From contig OX393580.1 in assembly GCA_947652605.1 (NCBI GenBank), positions 20,976,159-21,040,158 of the forward strand: 64,000 bases of DNA. Reading direction: 5' to 3'. Shown here one piece after another: positions 24,720-37,204 of the stretch. Positions within the stretch are counted from its first letter, which is position 1, and each line of letters opens with the position of its first letter. The DNA is from Elmis aenea (Eukaryota > Arthropoda > Insecta > Coleoptera > Elmidae). The position numbers and the translations under genes are program-made. A model generated the notes under the pieces. It made no database searches. It was not told where the DNA came from and saw only the letters and a program-made list of their open reading frames with translations.

Positions 24720-26050
24720 AGTAACTTGTTCCTAAATATTATATTTATACACACAATGACGTTTTTGCAAGCATTATTTACTTTTTTTTATATACACTCA
24801 CGATAAGGTGATTATGGTCAGTTATTTTGTAGCAAAAATATATGTGCGTCATTACGTATGCAATGTATGTATCGATTTCTAGTAAATTTCCAACTGACTG
24901 TAATATCACATTACACAAGCTGAATAGATATTCATTTATTGATAACAGGTAATTTGTTACCTTCTTTAAGTTTATAACGATTATTATTAAACTTGCGTTA
25001 TTATATTAAGCACTTACAGCATGCTTCATACGAAATTGTTTGTGATAAAAACTGTTTATATGCGTCTTATATCACAATATGTTTAAAAACAGTTAATTAT
25101 GTAGTTGTTATATAAACTGTACATGTTCAAAATAATTGTGATAATAATCTTTTACATTTAGTACTGAATTACATCACTTTTTTTTAACGATGACACATTT
25201 GGAATTTTTAAAGATACACGTACGTACTAAACAAATCAAGAAATTTATTTTAAAATTCTCCTATTTTGGCTGTGTTGCATCATTGCTCATTTAATTGCTG
25301 TAGTTGTTTCATCTCATAAAATTTTAATTCGTAGTAGATATTAGGTCTTTTTGAAATTATGTAGCTTTAAATTACACCATTACTCCAAATAAAGTCGAGG
25401 TTTCCATTCCAATAAAACCAAAAATTATCTTTGGAGGTTCCAAAATTAGCGAATGCTACGTGTTCGCTTATAACATGAAATTGTACACAGGATATTGTTA
25501 AAATTATTTAAATACAAATGATACATGACAAATGGTAGCTTTATTTAATAAATAATTCCATTTTGCAATCTTACAAAGTCATAATAAAAATTGTGATTAT
25601 AAAACTATGTATTTTACACTAGCAATAAATAATTTTAATCACAGGTACATTGCCACATATTTTTTGTGAAAAAAATCACTGGAAAACTTACCAACTTTTT
25701 TGTATAAAAATTAATTCGTGGAATAGGTGTAACAGACTTTAACTAGCACTACAAAATTACAAGTATTTCAGTCATTAAACACATTATTTGATCTTCATAT
25801 TTATTGATATAATTTAATTGTATCCTCAGATCATGATTTTTTTATAAAATCATTACCAAAATTATAAATACAAGATTTAATAATTCTAAAAAGCTAATAA
25901 CATTATTTAAAATCAACTTTAACTGGTTTTTAAAAAGTCCAATGGCCCCCAAAGTACACTTATATAATAGTCACGATATTATAGTCAAATTTCACCTACA
26001 ACTAATAGTTTTAGGTCACTATTTTTGAAAATCTCACTAATTTACACCAT
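24720..26050. other. Spacer between the converging UBC13 and SLC35B1 genes
   Basis: This AT-rich stretch must hold the 3' UTRs of both genes. No further coding signal was seen. Confidence 0.4.
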
Positions 26051-26052
26051 TT

Positions 26053-27208
26053 TTATTTCTTCTTTGATGTGGCTTTTGAAAAATAAGCGTCCAGAAACAA
26101 GCCAGTAAAAACAATTACGGCTCCTAGCCACTGTCTAGGGAGTAACACATTTCCGAATAGTATCACAGATGTTAAAACGGTAAAGAATTTTCTTGTTGTG
26201 GTGACTATAGAACACGGAAGTGGACCATATTCTGTAACCTGAAATTAAATTTTTTATAAATATGTACCTATATAGCAAATATTATTGCAACAAAATACTG
26301 ACTGTTAAAAATATAAAAAGTTGTCCGAGCGCACCAGCCAATGATAAGAACGATATATGGGTTAAAACAATGGGATGCCGCGAAACGAATTCTAAAAATT
26401 GGAAAGCTTCTCCTGTTGCAATCAAGGCTGCTCCTAAAAATAAGCAGGACCATGCATTCATGGCTCGCATCATTTGCTGTCCAGTTGGCTGGGCTTCTGC
26501 TCTCATCCGTTCCTGCCAAACATTAATATAATACACTGTTAGACAAATTTTATTGACATAAAATTTTTAGTAATACCTGCACTGCTCCAGTTAGGCCATC
26601 CATAGTTAATGATAATAACAGCAGGAGTTCTCCTAAGCCTAAAGTACCCTCATTTGATTTCAAACCAGCTTTTTCTTTAAACATAAATAGCACAACACCT
26701 ATCACAATCAGTAACACAAAGAAATATTTCTTCAGCGGATAAGACTTTTTCCCTACTAATACACCTAATATCATAACTGGAATAGGCTTTCCTGATTTTC
26801 CTACTACCTGAACAAATCACAATATATGAAATTAACAACCACAAAGCTCCTGTTACATTAGATTACCTGTGTAGGGTAAGGAACCCACTGAAGTGCCATG
26901 TTGGAACAAACCATAGCTAATAAATAAGTTAACGCTGCACTAGCGCTATACATCTTGGGAGTCTTATCTTCACCGTGTGGCCATTTTAACAACATTCCTT
27001 TTGCAAAGAAATAATTTACAAGACACTGTATAAACACTAAGGCGAGTGCATATGTGTATCGTTCATTAACTTTAGTTTTAACGCCTTCTTCATTTACTAC
27101 TTCAACAGCATACTGTCCTCTTGTTATTTTTTCTTGTAGTATACCAAAGTAAAAATAGCACACGAATATTCCTGCAGCACAAATAAAAAATTTCGTGTTT
27201 TTCTGCAT
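26053..27208 (-). CDS. SLC35B1-type ER nucleotide(-sugar) transporter (meigo homologue)
   Basis: Four exons read on the minus strand: 27208-26867, 26807-26577, 26512-26303 and 26238-26053. All junctions are phase 0 with GT-AG introns of 59, 64 and 64 bp. The joined frame is 322 codons plus stop, the same length as human SLC35B1. Recognisable family segments include Tyr-Pro-Thr-Gln|Val-Val-Gly-Lys-Ser at the exon 1/2 junction and Thr-Met-Asp-Gly-Leu-Thr-Gly. The Met-Asn-Ala-Trp-Ser block is in exon 3, and Thr-Thr-Thr-Arg-Lys-Phe-Phe-Thr is in exon 4. It is a multi-pass drug/metabolite-transporter-fold membrane protein with a Lys-rich C-terminal tail (SKKK), compatible with ER location. SLC35B1 was named a UDP-galactose transporter and is also described as an ER ATP/ADP exchanger. 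It is transcribed divergently from the Dredd gene, with start codons 585 bp apart. Confidence 0.95.
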
Positions 27209-27793
27209 GGTTATAAAATAAGGTTAACTTCTTAAAAAATATTTAATTTCTGACACTGCAGGTCCTAGGAACACATGAAATAGTTTTACTTTTAATTTTT
27301 ATCCATTAGTATAAATGCAATGTATTTTTAAAGAGCACAGCTGTTAGCTTTCATGCTGACAGTGACAGTTTGTAGGTTAACTGTCCCACGTCAACAACAA
27401 ATGAACTAAATACTATTGGTCAAAGTCATCAATTAATTATCTACAAGTGAAACCAATTATAGAACAGCTCAATTTATTTAAAACTGATTAGACGCATTCG
27501 AATTTACCCGAGTATCCACGAAAATTCAATTAATTATTTTAATTAATTACTTCTAATTTAAATGTAGTACATGATTTTAAAAGGCAACACTGAAAATGAA
27601 CCATTTGTAGTGCACTCTCTAGTTCTGTCAAGGTACATTCCAACTATCAAACAAAAAGTTTTAATGTAATAAACATCCTAAGTCCTTGAACATTTTCTAC
27701 GTATCATATTATACCAGTGTATCAATTTTTTACATCAACTAGGTTAAGTTTTGTTTGTATGCGTGACTAAAGCAAGGGGAATTCCCCTGTTTA
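27209..27793. promoter_or_regulatory. Shared divergent promoter region of SLC35B1 and Dredd
   Basis: The 585 bp between the two start codons must contain both promoters and 5' UTRs. It is AT-rich and carries one strong palindromic NF-kappaB-type motif near its right end, listed separately. No clear TATA box was seen for either gene. Confidence 0.5.
27776..27787. promoter_or_regulatory. Palindromic NF-kappaB (Relish/Dorsal-type) site
   Basis: GGGGAATTCCCC is a perfect 12-bp palindrome that satisfies the Rel-family consensus GGG(R)N(W)YYCC on both strands. It ends six bases before the upstream Dredd ATG at 27794. In a sequence this AT-rich such a GC-framed palindrome is unlikely by chance. If transcription starts further upstream it would fall in the 5' UTR but could still act as DNA. 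Binding is inferred, not shown. Confidence 0.55.
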
Positions 27794-30298
27794 ATGAATG
27801 CGAAAGATAAGGTCAATAACAAAATGGGAAGTAGTTATTCAGCCAATGAAAATGAAGCAGAAAGTGAAGAAGACACCAGCAGTTCACTTGAAGAAGAACC
27901 AATTTCATCGAGCAGTTCGGATACAGATAGTTTTATTGCGAAAGGTATGCTCTCAGTCTACAATATAAATTAATAATTAAACAAACTCATTCTCATATGT
28001 GTATTTAGCAGTTTGTACTCGTACGCTATTCAGTTTTGTTTTTTAGTAACAATGGACTCGCAAGATTTAACAATAGATGCTATAGAAACAGCAACTTCCT
28101 TATTACCTCCACCACCAAGTATAGCATCTCGCCCTGTGATAAATTTAGACCAAATTGAAGAAGTGGAACGTGAACTGGACTATTACGAAAAAGTATGTTA
28201 ACATTGTAATTCAAGAAGGCTTAAATTTATTTGAAAAATTCACAGGTATCTTTGGTATTTTTATTATACGATGATCACCTAGCACACATAGGCCTACAGA
28301 ATTTAATTTTGTTAGGTAGCAACTCTCAAATACATGTGATCACTGACTGGGTCCAAAATTTTTGCAAGAAAACATTTTGTAATGATAAGCTAGTCGAAGC
28401 CTTATGCATTATTCAAAATTATGCAGTTTTACGAAAATTAGGTAAGTGTTTCAAATTTGGAAGAATGTTTTAAATTAGTTTATTTTTGTATTTTACAATG
28501 AAGATTGAATTACTAGCATAAATTAAGTGTTTATTATTGTTAAGAATTTTGTAGCAATCCAATTACGAATGGTGCGTCATAGTTTAGACTTTTAGAGGTT
28601 TAACTCAGGTTTAACTCGATTGTTTATTTTTATTAATTGTGCTTATCTCACTGCACACTCAGCAATTTTATTCACTGTAGGCTATACCAAAGAAGATGTT
28701 AACTCAAGATTTCTTCCATTCTCTTCCAACACATCATTATTTGTTAATACTGTGAAGAAACAGCTTTACCATGTATGTGAAAAATTTGGTGAAAATGACA
28801 CTAAGAAGTTTTTACAACTTGTAGAATCAGATTTTGGGGATAAGAACCTTGTGTTTGAAAAATACAACACTGCATATTTAGAGATGTATCTGTTGCACTG
28901 GATTACTGTAAAGTACATTACTGTTAAAGACGTCAATAATCTCATCAAACTGTTTAAAATTATGGAAATGGAATCGGTCTGTAAAAATTTGTTGTGTTTA
29001 ACATCTATACCAGTGATTGACAATTGTAATGATAGCACTTTGGTATGGAGTGATTGCCCTTTAAGACCTAATAGATACAGTGAACCGAAACGATATACAA
29101 ATATTAGCAACTCGGCAGGTAGTAGTAACATTTCGTTGGCTAGTACATCTAGTCGAAGCTTGATACAGGATAATGTTCGGGAAGGCTTGAACGAATCAGA
29201 AAATTATCCTGTTGATCCAAATAACCCTGGAGTGTGCCTTATTATAAATCAAGAACATTTTTATTCGGAGTTTGAGGAGAAATGGAAGGTAAAATTATCT
29301 TCTTATAAATGCCAATTACATTTTTAAGTGTATTGCAATGTTTTAATAATGAGAGTGACATGTAAACGTTACTAAATAATAGCTTATTTACTTTTTACTA
29401 GAAAGTGTTTTTCAGCACCTTTTACCACAGCCTTTAGCTAGCAGAGAAGGTACCGAAAAGGATAAGGAACGTTTAGTGGAAACTTTTTCAAAGTTTGGCT
29501 TCAGTGTTGAAACAAGAGATAACAAAACTCATGAACAACTGTTGAATGAAATTCGAGAAACCGTATTGGCTATTCGTGAAGAATCTAGTTTGATTGTTTG
29601 CATTTTGTCTCATGGAAAAGAAGGTATTTTTAATTTCGTGCAAATTTTGTTTGATATGTTTAATAAATTTTATGTTAAGGTGTGGTCTATGGGGTCAACA
29701 GCATCCCCATCGAAGTTAAAAAGATCGAAGAAATTATGTGCAACGAAAATCGGAAAAATTTGAAAGGAAAACCGAAACTTCTGATCCTACAGTCTTGTCA
29801 AGGAAGCCAATGTCAACCTGGTAAATATAAATACACCCTCATAATTCTTTTTTTTCACAGGTTTTTAATTTCAACAACTTTTTACTTTTAACTGTTTTTT
29901 TTTCTTCAACTGTTTAATAGTTGAGGACGATGAAGACTGTATAACAACCGATGGTCCAGTGGAACCTTCGACTGCCCACATGCTTAAATTTTGGGCAACT
30001 GTTCCAGGGTATGCGGCTGTTCGGCACAAAAAAGAGGGAACGTGGTTCATTAAATCATTATGTGATACAATTATCAGCCACGGACAAACGTACGTAATCC
30101 ACATTTTGTTATTAATCGTCTTTAGTAACGGTTTGTAATATTGTACTATATTTTTGTTACAGGCGCCACTTTGTGGATATTTGTACGTTAGTCATCGATG
30201 ACGTGATTAAAAAACGCTGGAAGAACAAAGCAATGGTGCCGAAAAAGGAGTCTACTCTCTCTAAATTTTTTTATTTGCCACGTATGAGGCATTCGTGA
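27794..30298 (+). CDS. Dredd: Dredd-type initiator caspase with tandem death-effector domains
   Basis: Eight exons: 27794-27944, 28047-28192, 28246-28441, 28681-29288, 29416-29623, 29680-29820, 29921-30089 and 30163-30298. All introns are GT-AG and the joined frame is 584 codons plus stop. Residues 1-50 are acidic and Ser-rich. The first death-effector-like domain covers about 82-165 and the second about 168-265, then a Ser-rich linker. The caspase domain starts at about 368, with catalytic His433 (Ser-His-Gly), Cys476 in Gln-Ser-Cys-Gln-Gly, and Arg518 in Gly-Tyr-Ala-Ala-Val-Arg. An acidic linker, Asp-Asp-Glu-Asp at 486-489, is a plausible p20/p10 cleavage region. In flies Dredd cleaves IMD and Relish. 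The Ala to Ser change in the active-site pentapeptide is unusual. A second start at 28052 (Met-Asp-Ser-Gln) would give 532 residues, nearer the fly length, so exon 1 is less certain than the rest. Confidence 0.93.
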
Positions 30299-30450
30299 AA
30301 TTCTGTTGAAGTTATTACTTGTATAAATGTTTTATTCATATTTTAATTATTTGTTTTACATAGGCTATATATTTTTATATTTAACTAAAAGATGATAATT
30401 ATGTGTTAAGTGTACGTGTTTTTAACAATTTATATTTTTAGAGTTTTTAA

Positions 30451-30456
30451 AATAAA
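30451..30456 (+). terminator. Poly(A) signal of Dredd
   Basis: AATAAA lies about 150 nt after the stop codon. Confidence 0.55.
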
Positions 30457-30639
30457 GTTTTTGAGCACATGAGAATCTTTTTTTAGTGATGAAATTTTCT
30501 TAATTATTTTTGATAAAATCAAACAAATGAATGTCAACAAATAAATAAAATATTTCTAATTCTTAAAAATAATATAATACTCTTGGATAACTAAAACGGT
30601 TTTATAGTTTATTAATATCATTTATTAAGTGGACTTGTT

Positions 30640-31677
30640 TAACAGAAACTTATTTTCTTTTTCTATTAAATTCTTTAAATAGAAATGTCAATTTTGCCGC
30701 TTTTTTACACCAAGATGATTTCTTAGATCAGTATGCACAAATCCAAAGGTTGAAAAAACCCTTTCAACTGCAGCTGACGATGCAACTGCTGGCATGAACT
30801 GCATTATGAGAATTTTTTGTTTTTTGGTTTCTTCATTTTGACCATGATACTAAATGCTGACGTCCACCATTCTACATCAGTCATGTTGGCTAACACATTA
30901 GGATGAAGTAGAGAATCATCAAAAGATTTCACACGACCAATAAACTTTATAAGCATTTGTAAAATTTCAACAAAATTGATTCTAACAAATTCTATTGCAT
31001 CTTGTTTAACTTTTTGAGAAAAAATTAGTTTCTTTTATATTTGTTGAGCCTTGGTAAACAAGAAATTACGTGGTATGGTGTAATTGCTTGTTCAAACCAA
31101 TCCAAAAGCTTTTTTTTCCCTACCTTATTTAAATGTTGTACCAAATCATTTTTTAATTTATTCCATATAACGAACGTGTACAGTTGTCCTTTTGAAAAGA
31201 ATCCAAGGCGACTGATATAATATTCAACTGATTATAACGATCTTCTACATTTCTTTTAATCCCTATGTGCGGACTCGCGCCCGTATTTTAGCGTATTGCA
31301 AGCTTGCGTATTGCTTGTATCTCATATTGGCAAGTAAACTAACTTTTAAGAAATTGAAACTTTTCTTACACTTAAAACAAACATCCACTGTCCACTGAAG
31401 TGTATTAACTTTGTCAACTTTAACATGAAACTAAATCATCATAGGTATGCTGCAGAGTGCAGAATACGTGCAAGTTGTAACTTGTATAAACCCATTTTTA
31501 GTAAATTAAAGAAAATTATTTGGTCGCTTCTTATTGACATGTAAACCGATAATAATAAGAATATTTTATTTCTTGTAGTAAAGTAAACAATAATTTGAAT
31601 TAATTCATAGGATTTTTTTTAAAATTCATTTGAATTAATTCATCAATTAATTCAGTGAATTAATTCAAACAACTCTG
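30640..31677 (-). pseudogene. Dead hAT transposon between Dredd and CNOT9
   Basis: On the minus strand, coding relics run from about 31250 to 30650. They give a Trp-Phe-Glu-Gln-Ala-Ile-Thr-Pro region, then Asp-Val-Glu-Trp-Trp, then Pro-Ala-Val-Ala-Ser-Ser-Ala-Ala-Val-Glu-Arg-Val-Phe-Ser. The last is the conserved hAT dimerisation motif. A frameshift in the A-rich Lys-Lys codons splits the final segment, and other stops are present. The 5' boundary may be the cagagttgtttgaattaatt end (complement at 31658-31677), which is followed inward by repeated gaattaattc words. I found no matching left terminus, so the 3' end is probably lost. Confidence 0.75.
31600..31677. repeat. Repeated gaattaattc palindromes at the hAT end
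   Basis: Four near-copies of (t)gaattaattca, itself a palindrome, occur within about 75 bp and finish at aacaactctg. Subterminal repeats of this sort are commonly transposase-binding sites in hAT elements. Confidence 0.6.
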
Positions 31678-32199
31678 CTTTACAGTCGTGCAAGGTTTAT
31701 TACAATATTACATAAAAAAATGTAATTACATTTTCTCTATTGCGTAATTGATACATTGTATGCTGTTGTGGTTATTTTTGTGTATATTTATCATTTTTTA
31801 AAAGTTCATCTTAAATTTAGTGGGTAATAGTTATGGTAGTTTTCGTGGTTAGTAGTGTTCTGTGGTTAGGTTGGTAAGAGTGTAATGTTGTGACAAGCGT
31901 ACGGAAACTTAATATTCTTAATTTTCTTATTCAGCAAATTAAATAAAGAAAACCAGTAAAAAAACTGATCCGATGCACAAGTGTTTATCGTTAATTCATT
32001 GTTTTAGTAATTATTAAGTTGTTTATAAACGTTGCTTATCAAGTGTTTACCATAACAACAATCAGTTAATGGGCTAACCTAGAGTTTCCATAACAGTAAA
32101 ACCCAAAATTTAATAATTTTGTGTGAACAGTTTATATTATATCCTAATCTCATTACTTTTTCGCAATTTATTGCTACATGTGAATAAACTTCTGTGAAA

Positions 32200-33505
32200 A
32201 TGAGTGCTCAACCAAGCCCAGCAAATCAAACCGTCGAGAGAGAGAAAATTTATCAATGGATTTTAGAATTAATCAATCCTGAAACAAGGGAAAATGCTTT
32301 ATTGGAACTTAGGTATATATATTTATTCGTACTGTCCTATATTACATAGCTTTGTAGTTAAAATTTGCAAGAATAAGTTGGATAATGGGGTTGGGGTGCT
32401 TGGTTTATTCGCACAAGTGATACCACGACATTTTGCATGCTTTTTAAGCAACGAAATTATAAGTGGGTTATAATGGATGTTTATTGAATATTTTTAGTAA
32501 GAAACGAGAAGTAGTGCCTGATTTGGCTCCAATGTTATGGAATAGCTTTGGAACGACTGCAGCACTGTTGCAAGAAATAATTAACATATATCCTGCCATT
32601 AATCCTGCAACGTTAACTGCACACCAGTCCAACAGGTAACAACATTTGCGTGGTCTAAATTCAACATCTAGACATATCAAAACCTTGTTTTTATTTCAGA
32701 GTGTGTAATGCCTTAGCTTTACTTCAATGCGTCGCATCTCACCCAGAAACACGATCTCAATTTCTCTTAGCTCATGTACCTTTATTTCTTTACCCGTTTT
32801 TGCACACCGTATCGAAGACTCGTCCTTTTGAATACTTGCGTTTGACGAGTCTCGGCGTAATTGGTGCTCTAGTAAAGGTAACCATAAATAAATTGTGTGT
32901 TACGACCACTAACGAAATTATTTTTGTAGACTGATGAACAAGAAGTGATAACATTTCTTTTAACTACTGAAATTATTCCGTTATGTCTGCGTATTATGGA
33001 ATCTGGGTCTGAGCTAAGCAAAACTGTTGCTACGTTCATACTTCAAAAGATTCTCTTGGATGATAGCGGTTTATCATATATATGTCAAACGTACGATCGT
33101 TTTAGTCATGTTGCTATGATATTGGTATGTTTGATGGTAATTTTGTTATTAGTTTGTTATAATATTTTTGTTTCTTAGGGTAAAATGGTGCTTTCGTTGG
33201 CTAAAGATCCCTCTGCGAGATTACTCAAACATGTTGTTCGTTGTTACTTAAGACTGTCCGATAATCCAAGGTTGTTTTTTATGCTCAGCTTGAAAAACTG
33301 TTTTTAATGCTTTGTTGTGTGTTTTAGGGCGAGAGAAGCCTTACGACAGTGTCTGCCGGATCAGTTACGAGACACCACATTTAATGCTTGTCTCCAAGAA
33401 GATAAATCAACGACTCATTGGTTGTCTCAGTTATTGAAAAATTTAGATACTCCGGGAAATAGTGATCCAAGGCAAGTTGGAATGTCACCGTTGACTTCCC
33501 AATGA
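32200..33505 (+). CDS. Rcd-1: CNOT9 / Rcd-1, CCR4-NOT complex subunit
   Basis: Six exons: 32200-32312, 32498-32635, 32700-32877, 32930-33124, 33179-33270 and 33328-33505. The GT-AG introns are 185, 64, 52, 54 and 57 bp. The joined frame is 297 codons plus stop, against 299 in human CNOT9. The family is extremely conserved and the match is obvious: Tyr-Gln-Trp-Ile near the N-terminus, [22 protein letters not shown], and Ala-Arg-Glu-Ala-Leu-Arg-Gln-Cys-Leu. The protein is an armadillo-repeat scaffold that links the deadenylase complex to mRNA-binding partners in the cytoplasm. Only the last 35 residues diverge. Start choice: the ATG at 32200 opens the frame, and no upstream in-frame Met was seen. 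Confidence 0.96.
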
Positions 33506-36490
33506 AGAGTACGTGTGATTCAGAAAGTACATTAAGGGCGATTGGTTTCGGTTATCGGCTGAAATGGTTGCGCCCTTGATAAGGGTGTTTTAAATCATCT
33601 TTTTTTTTGTGATAACCTTAATAATATTTATAAATCTGTAGATAAATCTTTCTATCTAAATATATGATTGAATTATAATTAAACTTTTATATTTAACACA
33701 AGATATTACAAGATCAAATTTGTTGTTAGATATGTTCTAAACCATAAAATTTAATAATTAAATTCAAGTAGTGTTTCTGAAACGCATAGAACACATGCAT
33801 AAGAAATCTGTTTTAAAAATGCTTATTTAATATATTACTCTATTTTTTATTGAGCCACTGAATTGATGTTGACAATTGTGAATCATTTAGATATGCCATG
33901 AGAACAAGCAAAAATTGTTATCAATTTCGATTCATATACTGCTTTTAATTACTTGGTAAATTAAAATATACTAAAATAATCGCCACGGTAAAACAAACCA
34001 TTAATTACTTTATTAAATAAGAATAGTTTGATTTACACGTTTTATATGACTTAATACTAACACCACAAATATCAGAAACCTTTCAAAAAATTCTGAATTG
34101 GTAAAAGTTCAAATAAATTTCTTATTTCAATGTTTTAAAATAATTAAAGACCCAGATTATGGTAATAGTTCAAGTGCTCAATCGTAGTCCCAGTGTACCG
34201 GCCCTATCCCAACCGTTATGGCGGTATAGTGCTAGTTTGAATTTTAAAAATTCAAATACTTAGGTTTATGTGTGCTTTGCTTAGTTATACAATGTGTGTG
34301 TGTTTTACAAGGTTTAGTAGTGAACTTGAAGCTAAAAAAGAACCGTATTACACATAGGTGTCCTTATAGATAAAGGTTAGTGATTTTTATTATGGTATCA
34401 ATTTCTTAGTACAATTTCTTGTAATTTTACTAAACTACTGTTTATTATCGATGCCATAATCACCACAATCAGATCGCCTTTTACACAGAAATGTAAGGTA
34501 TGCACATTTAAATATATTTATGTTGAAAACCTGTTTTTTTTTGGAGATAAAGCAGAAATCAGTTACGAAACTAGTCATATACATTGTGTGCTAAAAACTA
34601 TAGATGTAGAGTTAATAAACATTTGCAACAAATATATATATACTTAAACATATTTAAAAATCTCTAGATACGTTTTTTTTCATGATATTATTTCGCAGCT
34701 TATACAACAAAACTTTTAACTTTAGAATCTATCGCTATAATGATGTATAGTCGACAATATATTGATTAAAAAATTTCTTAAAGGGCTATTTCTAGTACCA
34801 AGTACGTTTTATACTATACTTTTGAACTAGGTTAAACTTATCTAAAATACCTAGTGAAAATACAACGTTCAGTTTCAGACTCCTAATATTAAAGAGTTTA
34901 GAGAATCTCTCCGTACATATTGACTTAAAAAAGCATGTATTTTTATGCGCAATGGTTTTAAAAACATGTTAAAGCTATTTTGAAGACCTTAGACGGCCTT
35001 TAAAATTTGCAGAACGATTTTGCAAGAAGGAATTGCTTTTGCACTTGATAAAACGTTATATAGGTTTTATACGAACGGATTTGTTTCAATATCGTTAATT
35101 TTTTTGGTAGAATGTTCCTTAAAAGTAAAACAATGATAAACTACGTTTTGATTTTTGTTGGGTTGTTTTATTCAATATTAGATAGATAACAAAATTAATT
35201 AAAGCCAACTTAAGGGTCGTATTTTGCTTTTTGTGGCGGTGCATGGAAGGTTTTTCTTTTATTTTAATCCTTTTTGATAACATGAACCAATTACAATTGC
35301 CTGTACATGAGTGTACTTATTGGGCGGAGCGAAGTTTAATTGCACAATCAGCCTATGGCGTGCAAAGTATTTGCACATTGGTGAAGCAACATGTATTGTA
35401 TATATGTATGCTATTCTGCAGGGAAAATTTGCGTAGATGAATGCTGTTCAGTGTTCAGTACATAAATGCAGTAATGCAATTGTTTTATTTTCGAATATCT
35501 TATTAAAAAAAAAAAAAATAATGAACTTAAAAGAATTGTATTCCTCACTAGAACGATTACAGTTCTTTGCAAATATAAATTAGTAAAAATGAAATAATTG
35601 CTTAGATTAATTGTAACTGATAGGGGTGGGCGAATGTAAAATCAATAATGAGAGAAACACAATTTTTGATTTATTTCTGTAGGGTTTTCGTCCGTGGTCA
35701 GCTAACTGCACTTTAACAAACACTGTCCTACAAAATTTGCAGTTTAATAGTAAGTTTTTTTTTTATGCACACAGAAAGCAAAACGTTTAAAATTTTTGGT
35801 AATACCTCAGTTTTTGCAGAACCCTGCGTGTAAAATTATATGAGAAATACCGAATATTCTTGATATAATTGTAATTGACAATAAAAAAAACAAAATTTAA
35901 CAATTTTTACAGTTTATACATCAGTTTGAAAGTGTGAGCGCAGCCGCAGACATATTATTAATAAATTTTAAACACAAACGTTACAATATTAATCTTAATA
36001 TATAACTTCTACAAAGCTTTAAAACTGATTAATATTCTCCTCAAACTGTTTTTGTCTTACTTCACCAATTAAAAAAAGAAAAGCGTTAAAAACTCAAATT
36101 TTAAGTTAATTATGTTGATTTTTTGTATCAATTTAATATCAGTGTATTTCCTTTGATATTTTTGGTATTTTACAAAAATATGTTAATATCAAAGAAATTT
36201 GTAACAGCTCACGTAAATCTTGTTCAAAATAATCCTCTTTTATCGATATATCGAAGGTATAGGAAGAAAAGTCGGAAATACTTTTGTCAATTTACGTCTT
36301 GCATTTATTGAAGGATTATTCATGTTTATCAGACATGTGTTTTGTATTTTACTCTTAAAATTAATTAAGGCTTAATTAAACTTTTCTAAAATTCTATGAT
36401 GTCATATATTTTGATTTAGTTAATTTAATTATGCTACACTTATGCTTATTAATTGTACGCTATACAGTAGATAAGTTAGAAGGAGATAGA
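33506..36490. other. Intergenic DNA downstream of CNOT9
   Basis: No gene was supported. The + frame at 35231-35440 has no recognisable domain. An orphan hAT-like end (taggggtgggcga) lies at about 35621-35633, the same terminal word as the element that starts at 36596. No partner end was found for it. Confidence 0.4.
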
Positions 36491-37204
36491 TTTAATTTTA
36501 AGACGTCGAAACTTATATAAATACCTTTTCTTTATATTTCATTTAATTCTGATCAAAAGAATAAAAGTAGAAGCATATCCAATAGGTGTCGCAACTAGGG
36601 GTGGGCGATATCAAAATATCGACATACCGATAAATCGAAATATCGATATACCGATATAAATATAGAAACACGATATAAAAGGAGCGGGGGGAGCTAAGAA
36701 ATTAAATATTGGAATTGCATCCGTTAATGATGATTGAAGGGATGTATAAAATAAAACTCTGGTTTTTACAGGACGTACCTATTCTTTAGCCAAGTATTTA
36801 TTGGTAAACTTACATGTTTCGATTACGACTTCCTAATCTTCATCAGAGTTAGTTATCAGCATAATTTCTTGGTTAAATAACAGTTGTATTGGAAAACACG
36901 TGGTCAAATTTTTTTTTTTTTTTGTTGTTAAAAATGTGATAAATTATCAGCAAACACAACTTAATCAAAGTACAATATATCATTAAACAACTTAATATTA
37001 AAATTTTTGATTTTTTTGGTATTTTCAACTTATATAACTAACATTTTAAAATGACGATTACAAAAACAATGTGCACATTTTTACATAATTAACAGAACGA
37101 GCTAAGAAAGTTAGTAAAAAACTGAAAAAAGAGACTGGTGATCTGATGTAAAAAAAAGTTTCTCGCACTTATTTTTGTTGTCCATATCACGAAATATCGA
37201 AATA

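Noticed and set aside
26262..26531. Plus-strand frames of 61-89 codons
   Set aside because: Antisense shadows of SLC35B1 exon 3.
28766..29131. 121-codon minus-strand frame
   Set aside because: Exact antisense of Dredd exon 4, which is well supported on the + strand.
35621..35633. Possible left end of another hAT element (taggggtgggcga)
   Set aside because: No matching right end or target duplication found between it and 36500, so it is not called as an element.
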